A DNA stretch of 35,270 nt from an uncultured SAR324 cluster bacterium. Lineage in GTDB: Bacteria > SAR324 > NAC60-12. The position numbers and the translations under genes were made by a program. The stretch's first letter is position 1; each line of letters opens with the position of its first letter. Positions 16,995 through 26,197 of the stretch are shown in pieces. Where the stretch lies: NCBI GenBank assembly GCA_902564345.1, contig CACFAY010000013.1:1-35270 (forward strand), given 5' to 3'. The notes beneath the pieces are model-generated. The model ran no database searches and was not told the origin of the DNA. It saw nothing but the letters and a program-made list of their open reading frames with translations.

Positions 16995-19670
16995 ATGACC
17001 TCACTAGCCAAAACTTACGAACCTAAAGGGGTTGAAAAAGAAATTTCAAAGCTTTGGGAATCTGCGGGTGCGTTTCGTGCTGACGCCTTTTCAGAAAAAC
17101 CTGCTTTCACCATTTCCATGCCTCCACCAAATGCCACAGGACAATTACATGTAGGTCATGCAGTCATGTTGGTTCTTGAAGATATCCTTATTCGCTGGCA
17201 TAGAATGAATGGATACGAAGCTCTTTGGCTTCCCGGTACCGATCATGCTGCAATTGCTACTGAAAATGTTGTTTTGCAGCAGATAAAAGAACAAGAAGGA
17301 ATTACAGACCCTCGTTCAGTACTTGGTAGAGATGAAATTTTGAAAAGAATTGCAGATTATGTTAAAAATTCTCAGGGGACTATACGTAGCCAAGTTAAGG
17401 CAATGGGTTCAAGCTGCGATTGGAGCCGCGAACGCTATACTATGGATCATCAACTTAACCGATGCGTTAATGAAGCATTTCTGAGGATGTATAAAGATAA
17501 TTTAATTTATCGAGGCCCCCGTATTGTAAATTGGGATCCTCATTTAAAAACAAATGTTTCAGATGATGAAGTTGAAAGAAAAAGCACTAAGTCACCATTT
17601 TATACATTTCAATACGGTCCCTTCCAGATAGGCACGGTACGTCCTGAAACAAAATTTGGAGATAAATATGTGGTCATGCATCCAGATGACAAGCGTTACA
17701 GCAAACATAAACATGGTGATACATTTGAATGTGAGTGGATAAATGGGATGGTCACAGCAACAATTATAAAGGATAATGTAGTTGATCCAAAATTTGGTAC
17801 AGGTGTTATGACGATCACACCTTGGCATGATCATGTTGATTTTGGGATCGCGGAAAGAAACGGTTTAGATAAGGAACCTGTTATAGATTTTGAAGGAAAA
17901 CTTCTTCCAATAGCAAACGAATTTGCCGGAATGGGAATTGAAGAAGCACGCCCAAAAATTGTAGAAAAGCTTCAAAAAAAAGGATTGCTGGTTGATACTG
18001 ATTCCAAATACACTCACAGTAAATCATTTAACAGCCGGGGAGGCGGTGCTATTGAACCCCAAATTAGAGAACAATGGTTTATAGATGTTAATAAACCAGC
18101 TGTGACCTGGAAAGATAGAAAGATTAGTCTTAAAGAGATACTAATTGATGTAGTCCGTTCAGGAAATATAAAGCTTGTTCCTGAACGTTTTAATTCAACA
18201 TATTTTCATTGGGTAGAAAATTTACAGGATTGGTGCATTTCTCGTCAAATATGGTGGGGTCATCGAATACCAGTTTATTACAATGGGAATGATACAAGAG
18301 TAAGTCTCAAAAAACCCGAACCATTCAAAGGGTGGGAGCAGGATCCTGACACACTAGACACCTGGTTTTCATCTGCACTCTGGACATGGAGTACATTAAT
18401 TGATCCTGAATTAGCAAAAGACTATTCTCTTTCACTTGAAGATGTTTTGGAACGTAGCCCTGATTTTCAGAAGTTTCATCCGACTGACATCATGGAAACC
18501 GGTTACGATATATTATTTTTCTGGGTAGCGAGAATGATTTTGATGACCACATATATGCTTCATGCAGTCCCTTTTAAAACAGTTTACCTACATGGACTTA
18601 TAAGAACTCGTGAAGGGAAAAAGATGTCGAAGTCTGATCCAAAATCTGTGATAGACCCTTTAGATAGTATTAAAAAATTTGGAGCAGATGCATTGCGTAT
18701 AGCTTTAGTGTCTGGAACAGGACCGGGTCAGGACTTACGTCTATATCCTGAAAAAATGGAAAGTAGCAGACGCTTTACAAATAAAATCTGGAATGCTGGA
18801 AGATATATTTTAATGACTATACCAGATGGGACTTCGATAACTGCGCCTATTACAGTAAATTCTGAACTAGCTAAATGGTTACTACATGGACTGAATGATT
18901 TAATTAAAGACACACAATCTAGACTTGAATCTCACCGATTGTCAGATGTTGCAGATAATCTAAAAAGTTTCTTTTGGGGTGATTTTTGCGACTGGTACCT
19001 TGAAATGGATAAAAGTCCAAATCGAACCAATGAAAATGATCAGGTACTTGCATTTGCATTTACAACTTTGATCAAGATGCTACATCTTTATGTCCCATTC
19101 GTTACTGAAGCGTTGTGGAAAGAATTTAAGCAACCAAAAATGTTGGCTTTCAGTGAATGGCCTAAAACACTCCCTTATCAATTCAAAGCATCTTATGAAC
19201 GAATTGAAGTAATTAAAGAAAGTATTTCGCAAATACGAACTTTACGCGAAAAAGCAAATATAGGTCTGGAAATTAAGATATCTGCAACATTGTATTCCAA
19301 AGCAAATGCTTCAATTTTTAAGGAGCATCAGAATTTGATAATTAGGCTCGCACGTTTAAAAGAATTGAATATCAAAGAAAAAGAGTCTGATCCTTTAAAC
19401 AAATTGTTTGGGACATATTTCCATGAGACATACGCCAGTATCGATGCAACTTTTGTTGACTGGAAAAAAGAAATAGAGACTTTACAGAAAAAATTCAAAT
19501 CAGAATCTAGTTTTGTTGAAAAAAGCAAGAAAAAGCTTAAACACCCGGGATTCATATCAAAAGCACCCGAAAAAATTGTTAAAGAACTAAAGAAAAAAAT
19601 TATTGATACAGAAAAAAAACTTAATGCTATTAGACAGCAAATTATTGATTTTAAAGAACTTTCCAATTAA
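16995..19670 (+). CDS. valS: Valyl-tRNA synthetase
   Basis: Class I aminoacyl-tRNA synthetase charging tRNA-Val in the cytosol, with an editing domain against threonine. The 891 residues show the HIGH-type motif HVGH (52-55) after PPPNATGQL, the CP1 editing region (GTVRPET..., GTGVMTITPWHDHVDFGIAERN) and WCISRQIWWGHRIPVYY. KMSKS is exact at 543-547. The anticodon-binding helical domain and the C-terminal coiled-coil arm (about 830-891, rich in Lys/Glu) follow. Length is typical. The ATG at 16995 gives the standard N-terminus (LAKTYEPKGVEKEISKLWE). It is first in a long plus-strand series and 26 bp before the next gene. Confidence 0.97.
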   Translation: MTSLAKTYEPKGVEKEISKLWESAGAFRADAFSEKPAFTISMPPPNATGQLHVGHAVMLVLEDILIRWHRMNGYEALWLPGTDHAAIATENVVLQQIKEQEGITDPRSVLGRDEILKRIADYVKNSQGTIRSQVKAMGSSCDWSRERYTMDHQLNRCVNEAFLRMYKDNLIYRGPRIVNWDPHLKTNVSDDEVERKSTKSPFYTFQYGPFQIGTVRPETKFGDKYVVMHPDDKRYSKHKHGDTFECEWINGMVTATIIKDNVVDPKFGTGVMTITPWHDHVDFGIAERNGLDKEPVIDFEGKLLPIANEFAGMGIEEARPKIVEKLQKKGLLVDTDSKYTHSKSFNSRGGGAIEPQIREQWFIDVNKPAVTWKDRKISLKEILIDVVRSGNIKLVPERFNSTYFHWVENLQDWCISRQIWWGHRIPVYYNGNDTRVSLKKPEPFKGWEQDPDTLDTWFSSALWTWSTLIDPELAKDYSLSLEDVLERSPDFQKFHPTDIMETGYDILFFWVARMILMTTYMLHAVPFKTVYLHGLIRTREGKKMSKSDPKSVIDPLDSIKKFGADALRIALVSGTGPGQDLRLYPEKMESSRRFTNKIWNAGRYILMTIPDGTSITAPITVNSELAKWLLHGLNDLIKDTQSRLESHRLSDVADNLKSFFWGDFCDWYLEMDKSPNRTNENDQVLAFAFTTLIKMLHLYVPFVTEALWKEFKQPKMLAFSEWPKTLPYQFKASYERIEVIKESISQIRTLREKANIGLEIKISATLYSKANASIFKEHQNLIIRLARLKELNIKEKESDPLNKLFGTYFHETYASIDATFVDWKKEIETLQKKFKSESSFVEKSKKKLKHPGFISKAPEKIVKELKKKIIDTEKKLNAIRQQIIDFKELSN

Positions 19671-19696
19671 ATCTGTTAGTCATTATCAAGGTAAAA

Positions 19697-20617
19697 ATGC
19701 TTAAAACTGCGGTAATTGGAGTTGGTTATCTAGGAAAGTTTCATGCACAGAAATTGAAATCACTTCCAGAATCAGAATTAATTGGAATAGTTGATATTAA
19801 TCCTGAACAGGGACAAAAAATTTCTAAAGAACTTGATGTCCCCTTTTATTTAAACTTTGAAGAAATCTTAAATAAGGTTGATGCTGTATGCATTGCGGTT
19901 CCTACTGTTCATCATTACCCAATAACTAAAATACTATTAAGACACGGTGTTCACGTGTTACTTGAGAAGCCCTTTGCTGAAACGATTTATGAAGCAGAAG
20001 AGCTTGCAAAGTTGTCAAAAGATAAAAATGTTATTCTACAGATTGGTCATCTGGAAAGATTTAATCCTGTTTTTAGTAAATTTCAAAAATTAATTAATAA
20101 TCCAAAATTTATTGAAAATATTCGTATAGCCCCTTTTCCAAGACGTGGAACTGATGTCGATGTCATTCTAGATTTGATGATTCATGATATTGATTTAGTT
20201 TTGGCTTCAGTGGGAGAGTACCCCAAATCTGTAGAAGGAATAGGTGTAAAATTTGTTACTTCAAGTTCTGATCTTGCTAAAGCAAGACTGAGGTTCCCCT
20301 GTGGATGCATTGCAGATTTAACTGCAAGCAGAATTTCTGAAAAAGCAGAGCGTAAAATGAGAATTTTCCAGTCAGGACTTTATCTTTCACTGGACTATTC
20401 AAGTGGACAAGCACGTAAGCTGAAGATAGATTCATCAGGAATACCAGATCCAGAAAAACTTCATCCTGAGGTAGTTCAGCTTGAAAAAGAGGATGCATTA
20501 ATGGCTGAAATTAAGAGTTTTCTGGAAGCAATCCAGAAAAAAACTCTACCATTAGTCACTGCTGAAGACGGACTTAATGCCATGAGGGTTGCTTGGCAAA
20601 TTAAAGATCAGTTGTAG
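19697..20617 (+). CDS. Gfo/Idh/MocA oxidoreductase, GnnA-like
   Basis: NAD(P)-dependent sugar dehydrogenase family. The Rossmann motif GVGYLG sits at residues 8-13, the EKP motif in LLEKPFAE, and the catalytic-region histidine in LDLMIHDIDLVLA. The IGHLERFNP and ADLTASRISEKAERKMRIFQ wording resembles the group found beside lipid A genes (lpxA/lpxB). In some bacteria this group acts as UDP-GlcNAc 3-dehydrogenase (GnnA), which with GnnB makes an amino sugar for amide-linked lipid A. The location directly before lptF and lolA supports an envelope role. No gnnB aminotransferase is visible here, so the specific function is inferred. 306 aa, ATG with aagg upstream; stop 9 bp before lptF. Confidence 0.8.
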   Translation: MLKTAVIGVGYLGKFHAQKLKSLPESELIGIVDINPEQGQKISKELDVPFYLNFEEILNKVDAVCIAVPTVHHYPITKILLRHGVHVLLEKPFAETIYEAEELAKLSKDKNVILQIGHLERFNPVFSKFQKLINNPKFIENIRIAPFPRRGTDVDVILDLMIHDIDLVLASVGEYPKSVEGIGVKFVTSSSDLAKARLRFPCGCIADLTASRISEKAERKMRIFQSGLYLSLDYSSGQARKLKIDSSGIPDPEKLHPEVVQLEKEDALMAEIKSFLEAIQKKTLPLVTAEDGLNAMRVAWQIKDQL

Positions 20618-20626
20618 AAAAGTAAG

Positions 20627-21727
20627 ATGCTTTTATCTCGTTCTATATTTTTTCAACTAATTTTACCATTTCTAATGGCACTAGGAATTTTAACTTTTAT
20701 ACTTTCAATGGAAACAGTTTACCGTCTTATACACTTGATTGTTGAAAGGGGTGTAAGCGTATTTAGTGTAGGTATGATGCTTCTTTACCGCCTGCCACAG
20801 TTTTTGTCAGTTACTCTTCCTCTGGCAATTGTAATCGCCTGTATAGTATTGATGGTACGTTTGTCTACAGATTATGAAATATCTGCTATGAATGCAATTG
20901 GCATAAGCATATGGAAAATAGGGCAGCCCTTTTTTCTATTTGGATTTATAATTACCGCAATTGATTTATGTATTACTCTCTGGTTACAGCCTGCAGGTTA
21001 CGCCGCTTTTGAAGAAGAAAAACTTTTGATACTAAAAACACAAACAGCTAAAACTATTCAACCATTAGTACTAAACTTTGATTTCCCTGGTAAAGTTTTA
21101 CATGTACAAAAGAAAGATCAAAATGAAGAACTGAGTGGAGTCTTTATTACAGACAAGGATCTTAGATCAGATTCAATGGTAACTCTTGCAGAACGCGGTC
21201 GTATTAAAGTACGTAGCGGTGAAAGAGATTTGATTTTAAATCTTGAAGAAGGACTTATACATTCCCAAGGTACCACAGATAATTACAGAACAATAGCCTT
21301 TAAACAATTCCATTATATATTTCGTCCACCACAAATAGTTACCGCCAATGAAGGAGGCCATATTTGGGGAGTCCCTACAAATTCTCTATTAAAGAACTCT
21401 AGTCAATCTTCACAAATGGAGCTTTTTTTAAGGCTTACTACTCCCTGGGCATGTCTTGCATTCTCAGTAACAACTATTCCAATGGGTCTAATTAACCCCA
21501 GACGTGGTAGGTCTGGAGTATATTTACGAGGGCTGATTCTAGTAGTCATATACTACATCCTGTGGTTGGGAGCAAAGGAGATGACAATGTATATGAAATT
21601 TAGACCTCATGTGCTGTGTTTCCCACCTATTCTAATTGGTCTTTTTGGAGTTTACAGCTTATATAAAAGTAATTTGAATATGCAAATTTTCTCAGCCTTC
21701 CCAAACTTCAAGAAAAAACATGTTTAA
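20627..21727 (+). CDS. lptF: LptF/LptG-family LPS export permease
   Basis: Inner-membrane subunit of the LptB2FGC transporter, which extracts LPS and passes it to the periplasmic bridge. The 366 residues have the family plan. Three N-terminal membrane helices (about 8-30, 50-80, 100-120) come with LPQFLSVTLPLAIVIACIVLMVRLSTDYEISAMNAIGIS. A beta-jellyroll periplasmic domain follows (about 140-265), then three C-terminal helices containing TTIPMGLINPRRGRSGVYLRG. The conserved 'E...A...GIS' segment is clear. Only one permease is present; the LptG partner must be elsewhere, so F versus G is not fully decided, although the N-terminal sequence looks like LptF. Lies between the GnnA-like gene and lolA. 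Confidence 0.87.
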   Translation: MLLSRSIFFQLILPFLMALGILTFILSMETVYRLIHLIVERGVSVFSVGMMLLYRLPQFLSVTLPLAIVIACIVLMVRLSTDYEISAMNAIGISIWKIGQPFFLFGFIITAIDLCITLWLQPAGYAAFEEEKLLILKTQTAKTIQPLVLNFDFPGKVLHVQKKDQNEELSGVFITDKDLRSDSMVTLAERGRIKVRSGERDLILNLEEGLIHSQGTTDNYRTIAFKQFHYIFRPPQIVTANEGGHIWGVPTNSLLKNSSQSSQMELFLRLTTPWACLAFSVTTIPMGLINPRRGRSGVYLRGLILVVIYYILWLGAKEMTMYMKFRPHVLCFPPILIGLFGVYSLYKSNLNMQIFSAFPNFKKKHV

Positions 21728-21766
21728 CAAAAATTACTCTAATTCATTTTAATTTATTAGGATAAA

Positions 21767-22423
21767 ATGAAATATTTTTGGTTAATACTAATTTATTTAC
21801 TCTTTATTGGGACAGTCTGTAAAACTGTTGCAGAAGAAAAAGACTTGCTCTGGCTTGTACAAAAACAGTATAAAAACATCCACAGTTTTTCAGGAAAATT
21901 CATACAGTCCAGCCATCGTGCAGATACAGAAATAGGACCGAAAAAAGCTGAAGGACTTGTTTCTTATAAAAGACCTGGGAAAATGCGCTGGCTTTACAAG
22001 GCACCCGAAGAACAACTGCTTGTAACAAATGGTCAGACAATGTGGCTTTACGACCAATTACTGGAAAATGTAACTATTCAAAAATTGGAGAAAATCACAG
22101 CAGGCACTGCACTCTCCTTTTTGCTTGGACTGGGTGACTTACAAATGGACTTTACTCACAGAGCTACTACCAAGAATTTGCTAAATGACCAAGACGGATT
22201 AATCTTAGAATTAAAACCGAAAAAATCTACTGCCAATTTAGCTTTCATTCAGTTAAATGTAAACCCTGAATCATATAATTTGCAGGCTATAGCTTTAATG
22301 GACCATCAGGATAACTATCGAATAATTCGGCTAATGAACATGAAATACAATCTTGAGATTGAAGATAAATTTTTTGAATTTACAGTCACAAATGATATGG
22401 AGGTAATTGAGGCTGGAAACTAA
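21767..22423 (+). CDS. lolA: Outer-membrane lipoprotein carrier LolA
   Basis: Periplasmic chaperone that takes lipoproteins from LolCDE and delivers them to the outer membrane. The 218-aa protein has a signal peptide (MKYFWLILIYLLFIGTVCKTVA, cleavage probably after VAE-adjacent residues). The LolA half-barrel follows: SFSGKFIQSSHRADTE, GLVSYKRPGKMRWLYKAPEEQLLVTNGQTMWLYD, TALSFLLGLGDL and LELKPKK. Shine-Dalgarno tagga lies before the ATG. It is 39 bp after lptF, and 114 bp separate it from the transporter gene. LolB is not visible. The pairing with lptF and with lgt further down fits an envelope biogenesis cluster. Confidence 0.9.
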   Translation: MKYFWLILIYLLFIGTVCKTVAEEKDLLWLVQKQYKNIHSFSGKFIQSSHRADTEIGPKKAEGLVSYKRPGKMRWLYKAPEEQLLVTNGQTMWLYDQLLENVTIQKLEKITAGTALSFLLGLGDLQMDFTHRATTKNLLNDQDGLILELKPKKSTANLAFIQLNVNPESYNLQAIALMDHQDNYRIIRLMNMKYNLEIEDKFFEFTVTNDMEVIEAGN

Positions 22424-22537
22424 TTTTTTTCTTAAAATTTTAAAAAGTAGTGAGAACAAAAAAACAGAAATAATTACAAACTCTTTTAATATTTTTTTTC
22501 TTTAAGAGTCAGTTTAGAAATAGACACCTGAGTATTA

Positions 22538-24595
22538 ATGCTTAAAAAAGAACTGACACTACTCAATGTTTATTGCATTGCTACCGGAACAACTTTGAGT
22601 GCAGGTTTTTTTCTGCTTCCAGGCATTGCCTTTAATGAAGCTGGTCCTGCCGTTATACTAAGCTATTTAATTGCAGCTATACCTTTGATACCAGCAATGT
22701 TCAGTATAGTAGAGCTTTCAACTGCTATGCCCAGAGCAGGTGGAGCTTATTATTTTCTTGACCGGAGCATGGGACCTTTTGTAGGTACCATTGGAGGTTT
22801 CGGAACATGGCTTGCGTTGGTTTTAAAAACGGCTTTTGCTTTGATTGGGATGGGTGCGTATCTAGGAATTTTCTGGCCTGAAGTTCCTATAGCCACACTG
22901 GCAGTAATATTAGCGATCGTTTTTGGCATCATAAATCTTTTTGGAGCCAAAAAAACTGGCATGCTTCAGGTCCTGATGGTTTTTGCCTTATTGATAATTT
23001 TGACAACGTTCATTGGTAAAGGGATTCCAAATATTAATTTTGTAAATTTTGATGGTTTTTTTGAAAAAGGAGGTGCTTCAATTTTTTCCACGGCAGGACT
23101 TGTTTATATTAGTTATGTAGGTATCACAAACATTGCAAGTGTTTCGGAAGAAATCAATAATCCTGAACGTAATTTGCCTTTAGGAGTTTTTCTTGCGATA
23201 GGTACTGCAATATTAATTTATGCTGTGGGAACTACAATTATGGTTGGTGTGCTTCCTGCTGAAAAACTTGCATCAGACTTAACTCCTGTTGCATCAGCCT
23301 CTTACGTATTGTTTGGGGAATGGGGAAAAATTGGTTTGACTGCAGCAGCAGTAATTGCCTTTGCTTCGGTCGCAAATGCAGGAATATTGAGTGCTTCACG
23401 TTATCCTCTGGCCATGGGCCGTGATCACCTTATTCCTAAAGGGTTTTCCAAACTTACCCAAAGAAATATACCAGTTTATGGAATTGCTGTAACGGTAGGT
23501 TTGATTATCTTACTTGTGTTTTATTTCGATATTGCCAGCATAGCAAAGCTTGCAAGTGCCTTTCAGCTTCTTATGTTTGCCCTAATTTGTTCGGCAGTGA
23601 TTGTAATGCGAGAAAGCAAAATTGAGTCATATGATCCAAGTTTCACTTCACCTTTTTATCCATGGATGCAGATTTTAGGAGTTTTTGCCTCACTGTGGCT
23701 GATAGCTGAAATGGGGATTTTTCCAATTTTATTTTCTTTTGCACTCTTCACCGTTGGAACCATATGGTATGTTTCCTATGCTCGTGAAAAGGTAGTAAGG
23801 TCAGGCGCTATTTACCATTTATTTGCTCGCCTTGGTGAACAAAGATTTGAAGGGCTTGACAGAGAATTGCGCGGTATTATGAAAGAAAAAGGTGTACGTG
23901 AGGAAGATCCATTTGATGAGGTAGTGACTCGAGCGGTAGTAATGGAATTTACAAGTGAAAAAACATTTAAGGAAATTTCACATGATGTTTCAAATCAATT
24001 TGCTTCTAGTTTTGGATTTGACGCTGAAAAATTGGAACAAAAATTCATGGAAGGAAGCAGAACTGGTGCAACGCCTATTTCTCACGGTGCTGCCCTGCCA
24101 CATATACGTCTGCCAGAAATTGAGAAGGCCGAAATGGTATTAGTTCGTTCAATTAAGCCGTGCTTTGTTAAGGCTCTTAATTATTCAGGAGAAACTTCAA
24201 TGCAAGGTCCTATACATGCTTTTTTCTTTTTATTAAGTCCTAATGAAAATCCTGGACAACATCTTAGGATTCTGGCTCAAATTGCAGTTCGTGTTGATGA
24301 TGAAAATTTTATCAAAGATTGGATTGATGCATCAGATGACCAGGAATTAAAAGAGATTTTATTGCGCGATGAACGTTTTTTTTCACTTATCATTAGAAAA
24401 AATACACCATCTTCTGCATTAATTGGAAACTCTCTGAGAGAGATTCAAATGCCTGAAGGGTGCCTTGTTGCATTAATACGAAGAAAAGGGGAAACAATTG
24501 TTCCAAGTGGTCTTACAGCATTAGTAGAGGGTGACCGATTAACCATTATAGGTGACGCAAAGGGAATTGAAAAATTAATCAAAAAATATAGTTGA
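22538..24595 (+). CDS. APC-family permease fused to PTS EIIA-like and RCK_C (TrkA-C) domains
   Basis: Predicted inner-membrane amino acid or cation transporter with built-in regulation. Residues about 1-415 form an APC-type core (GTTLSAGFFLLPGIAFNEAGPA; PRAGGAYYFLDRSMG, typical of the family). About 465-605 is a PTS EIIA type-2/PtsN-like domain: GAALPHIRL places H522 where EIIA-Ntr has its phospho-histidine (IAIPHGK), and HLRILAQIAVRV matches the family's second helix. About 620-685 is an RCK_C domain (SALIGNSLREIQMPEGCLVALIRRKGE...VEGDRLTIIGD), a ligand-binding module. Substrate cannot be read. The fusion suggests gating by phosphorylation and a small nucleotide or ion. Stop is 4 bp before rph. 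Confidence 0.88.
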   Translation: MLKKELTLLNVYCIATGTTLSAGFFLLPGIAFNEAGPAVILSYLIAAIPLIPAMFSIVELSTAMPRAGGAYYFLDRSMGPFVGTIGGFGTWLALVLKTAFALIGMGAYLGIFWPEVPIATLAVILAIVFGIINLFGAKKTGMLQVLMVFALLIILTTFIGKGIPNINFVNFDGFFEKGGASIFSTAGLVYISYVGITNIASVSEEINNPERNLPLGVFLAIGTAILIYAVGTTIMVGVLPAEKLASDLTPVASASYVLFGEWGKIGLTAAAVIAFASVANAGILSASRYPLAMGRDHLIPKGFSKLTQRNIPVYGIAVTVGLIILLVFYFDIASIAKLASAFQLLMFALICSAVIVMRESKIESYDPSFTSPFYPWMQILGVFASLWLIAEMGIFPILFSFALFTVGTIWYVSYAREKVVRSGAIYHLFARLGEQRFEGLDRELRGIMKEKGVREEDPFDEVVTRAVVMEFTSEKTFKEISHDVSNQFASSFGFDAEKLEQKFMEGSRTGATPISHGAALPHIRLPEIEKAEMVLVRSIKPCFVKALNYSGETSMQGPIHAFFFLLSPNENPGQHLRILAQIAVRVDDENFIKDWIDASDDQELKEILLRDERFFSLIIRKNTPSSALIGNSLREIQMPEGCLVALIRRKGETIVPSGLTALVEGDRLTIIGDAKGIEKLIKKYS

Positions 24596-24599
24596 CTGA

Positions 24600-25346
24600 A
24601 TGAAGATTAATACTCGATTAGATGGAAGAAAAGAGAACGAATTACGTCCTATCATAATCAAGCCAGATTATACAAAATATGCAGAGGGATCAGTACTTAT
24701 ATGTTGTGGGGATACTAAAGTAATATGCACGGCATCAGTGGAAAATAAAGTGCCTGATTGGCTGTTGGATGAGAAGAAAAATCCAAAACACGGCTGGATC
24801 ACAGCGGAATACGGGATGCTGCCCAGATCAACAGGCCATCGCCGACTCAGAGAGACAGCTACTATTCAAGGACGCACACAGGAAATTCAACGCCTGATTG
24901 GCCGCTCTTTGCGTTCTGCAGTGAATCTCTATTCGCTTGCAAAAAATACTATTTGGATTGACTGCGATGTAATTCAGGCTGATGGAGGGACCCGAACTGC
25001 TTCAATCACAGGCGCATTTGTAGCTTTAATTTTTGCTCTAAGGAAAATGTATGATAAAGGAGATATTAAAGAGTTCCCAGTAAAAGAATTTCTAGCAGCC
25101 ATAAGCGTTGGTATTGTTAACCATAAACCTGTTCTGGATTTAAATTATTATGAAGACAAAGATGCTGAAGTTGATATGAATGTAGTCATGCTTGGTTCAG
25201 ATAAGTTAATAGAAGTTCAGGGGACAGCAGAAGGTAAGACTTATTCACGGCAGCAGTTGAACATAATGCTTGATCTAGCAGGGCAGGGAATTCGTTCACA
25301 TATTGAGTCTCAAAAAAAGGTGCTTGGAAACAATCTTGCCGGCTAA
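24600..25346 (+). CDS. rph: Ribonuclease PH
   Basis: Phosphate-dependent 3' exonuclease that trims tRNA precursors, acting as a hexamer in the cytosol. 248 residues match family length. Seen are RLDGRKENELRPI at the N-terminus, GDTKVICTASVENKVP, HGWITAEYGMLPRSTGHRR, GRTQEIQRLIGRSLRSAV and WIDCDVIQADGGTRTASITGAFVAL (phosphate and active-site region). The ATG lies 4 bp after the permease stop, implying co-translation or at least cotranscription. Only 20 bp separate it from lgt. Confidence 0.96.
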   Translation: MKINTRLDGRKENELRPIIIKPDYTKYAEGSVLICCGDTKVICTASVENKVPDWLLDEKKNPKHGWITAEYGMLPRSTGHRRLRETATIQGRTQEIQRLIGRSLRSAVNLYSLAKNTIWIDCDVIQADGGTRTASITGAFVALIFALRKMYDKGDIKEFPVKEFLAAISVGIVNHKPVLDLNYYEDKDAEVDMNVVMLGSDKLIEVQGTAEGKTYSRQQLNIMLDLAGQGIRSHIESQKKVLGNNLAG

Positions 25347-25366
25347 ATTTTTTATGAAAATAACAA

Positions 25367-26197
25367 ATGTATCCATACATTTTTTCTATCGAGATTCCCT
25401 GGTTTAATATTACACTTGAACCAAGGTACTACGGATTATTTTACGCCATTGCAGTTTTAATCGGTTCCAGAATTGTACTCTCTGAAATTAAGAGGCGCCA
25501 AATAAATCTTCAGGAGGAAGAAGCTCTCAACATGACTCTGCTTATTTTTCTGGCGGGTTTAATTGGCGGTCGAATATATGAGATAATTTTTGAGTGGTCA
25601 AATTATTATAGGTTTCAGCCATTTTGGAAAATTTTTGCAATTTGGGAGGGTGGTTTAGCAATACACGGAGCTATCTTAGGTGGTATTCTTTCCTTATTTA
25701 TATATTGTAAAATAAAATATATATCGTTAGCCGCAATGCTGGATATAGGAGCACTTTGCATGATTATGGGGCAAGCAATTGGACGCTGGGGGAATTTCAC
25801 AAATGGAGAAGCAGCTGGTCCATTAACCAATTTGTGGACAGGGATTGTTTTTCCTGAAGGAACTGCGATTGACCGTTATGCAAATGGATCACCTGTACAT
25901 CCAACTATGATTTATGAATCGCTGGGCAACTTCCTAATTCTTGCTTTGCTGTGGAAACTTCGGTTGAGGAATTTTCGTCCCGGAATGTTGGGTGCAGTTT
26001 ATCTTCTTACATATTCAATTCTACGTTCAATCCTAACACCTCTTAGAATGGATAATCAGTATTTTTTAATAGCAGACACTAAGTTTCTTGCTGCATATAC
26101 CATAAGCTTGATTATGTTTACATCAGGTTTGATTTGGATCTATACGCATAAACTATGGTGCCAAGATGAAACACTAGATAAAAAAAATGAATTTTGA
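25367..26197 (+). CDS. lgt: Prolipoprotein diacylglyceryl transferase
   Basis: Inner-membrane enzyme that moves diacylglycerol from phosphatidylglycerol to the lipobox cysteine. The 276-aa protein has about seven hydrophobic segments, the N-terminal YYGLFYAIA motif, the GGLAIHGAILGG loop and the signature GRWGNFTNGE at 139-148 (R140 and N143 conserved). VHPTMIYESLGNF, common to Lgt, follows. It overlaps the next gene by 11 bp. Other lipoprotein pathway genes are nearby (lolA upstream), and the putative lipoprotein at 13232-13774 would be a client. Confidence 0.96.
   Translation: MYPYIFSIEIPWFNITLEPRYYGLFYAIAVLIGSRIVLSEIKRRQINLQEEEALNMTLLIFLAGLIGGRIYEIIFEWSNYYRFQPFWKIFAIWEGGLAIHGAILGGILSLFIYCKIKYISLAAMLDIGALCMIMGQAIGRWGNFTNGEAAGPLTNLWTGIVFPEGTAIDRYANGSPVHPTMIYESLGNFLILALLWKLRLRNFRPGMLGAVYLLTYSILRSILTPLRMDNQYFLIADTKFLAAYTISLIMFTSGLIWIYTHKLWCQDETLDKKNEF

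Noticed and set aside
22480-22514. Inverted repeat actctt/aagagt after lolA as a terminator
   Set aside because: Only a 6-bp stem with an 18-nt loop and no T-run in the correct position.
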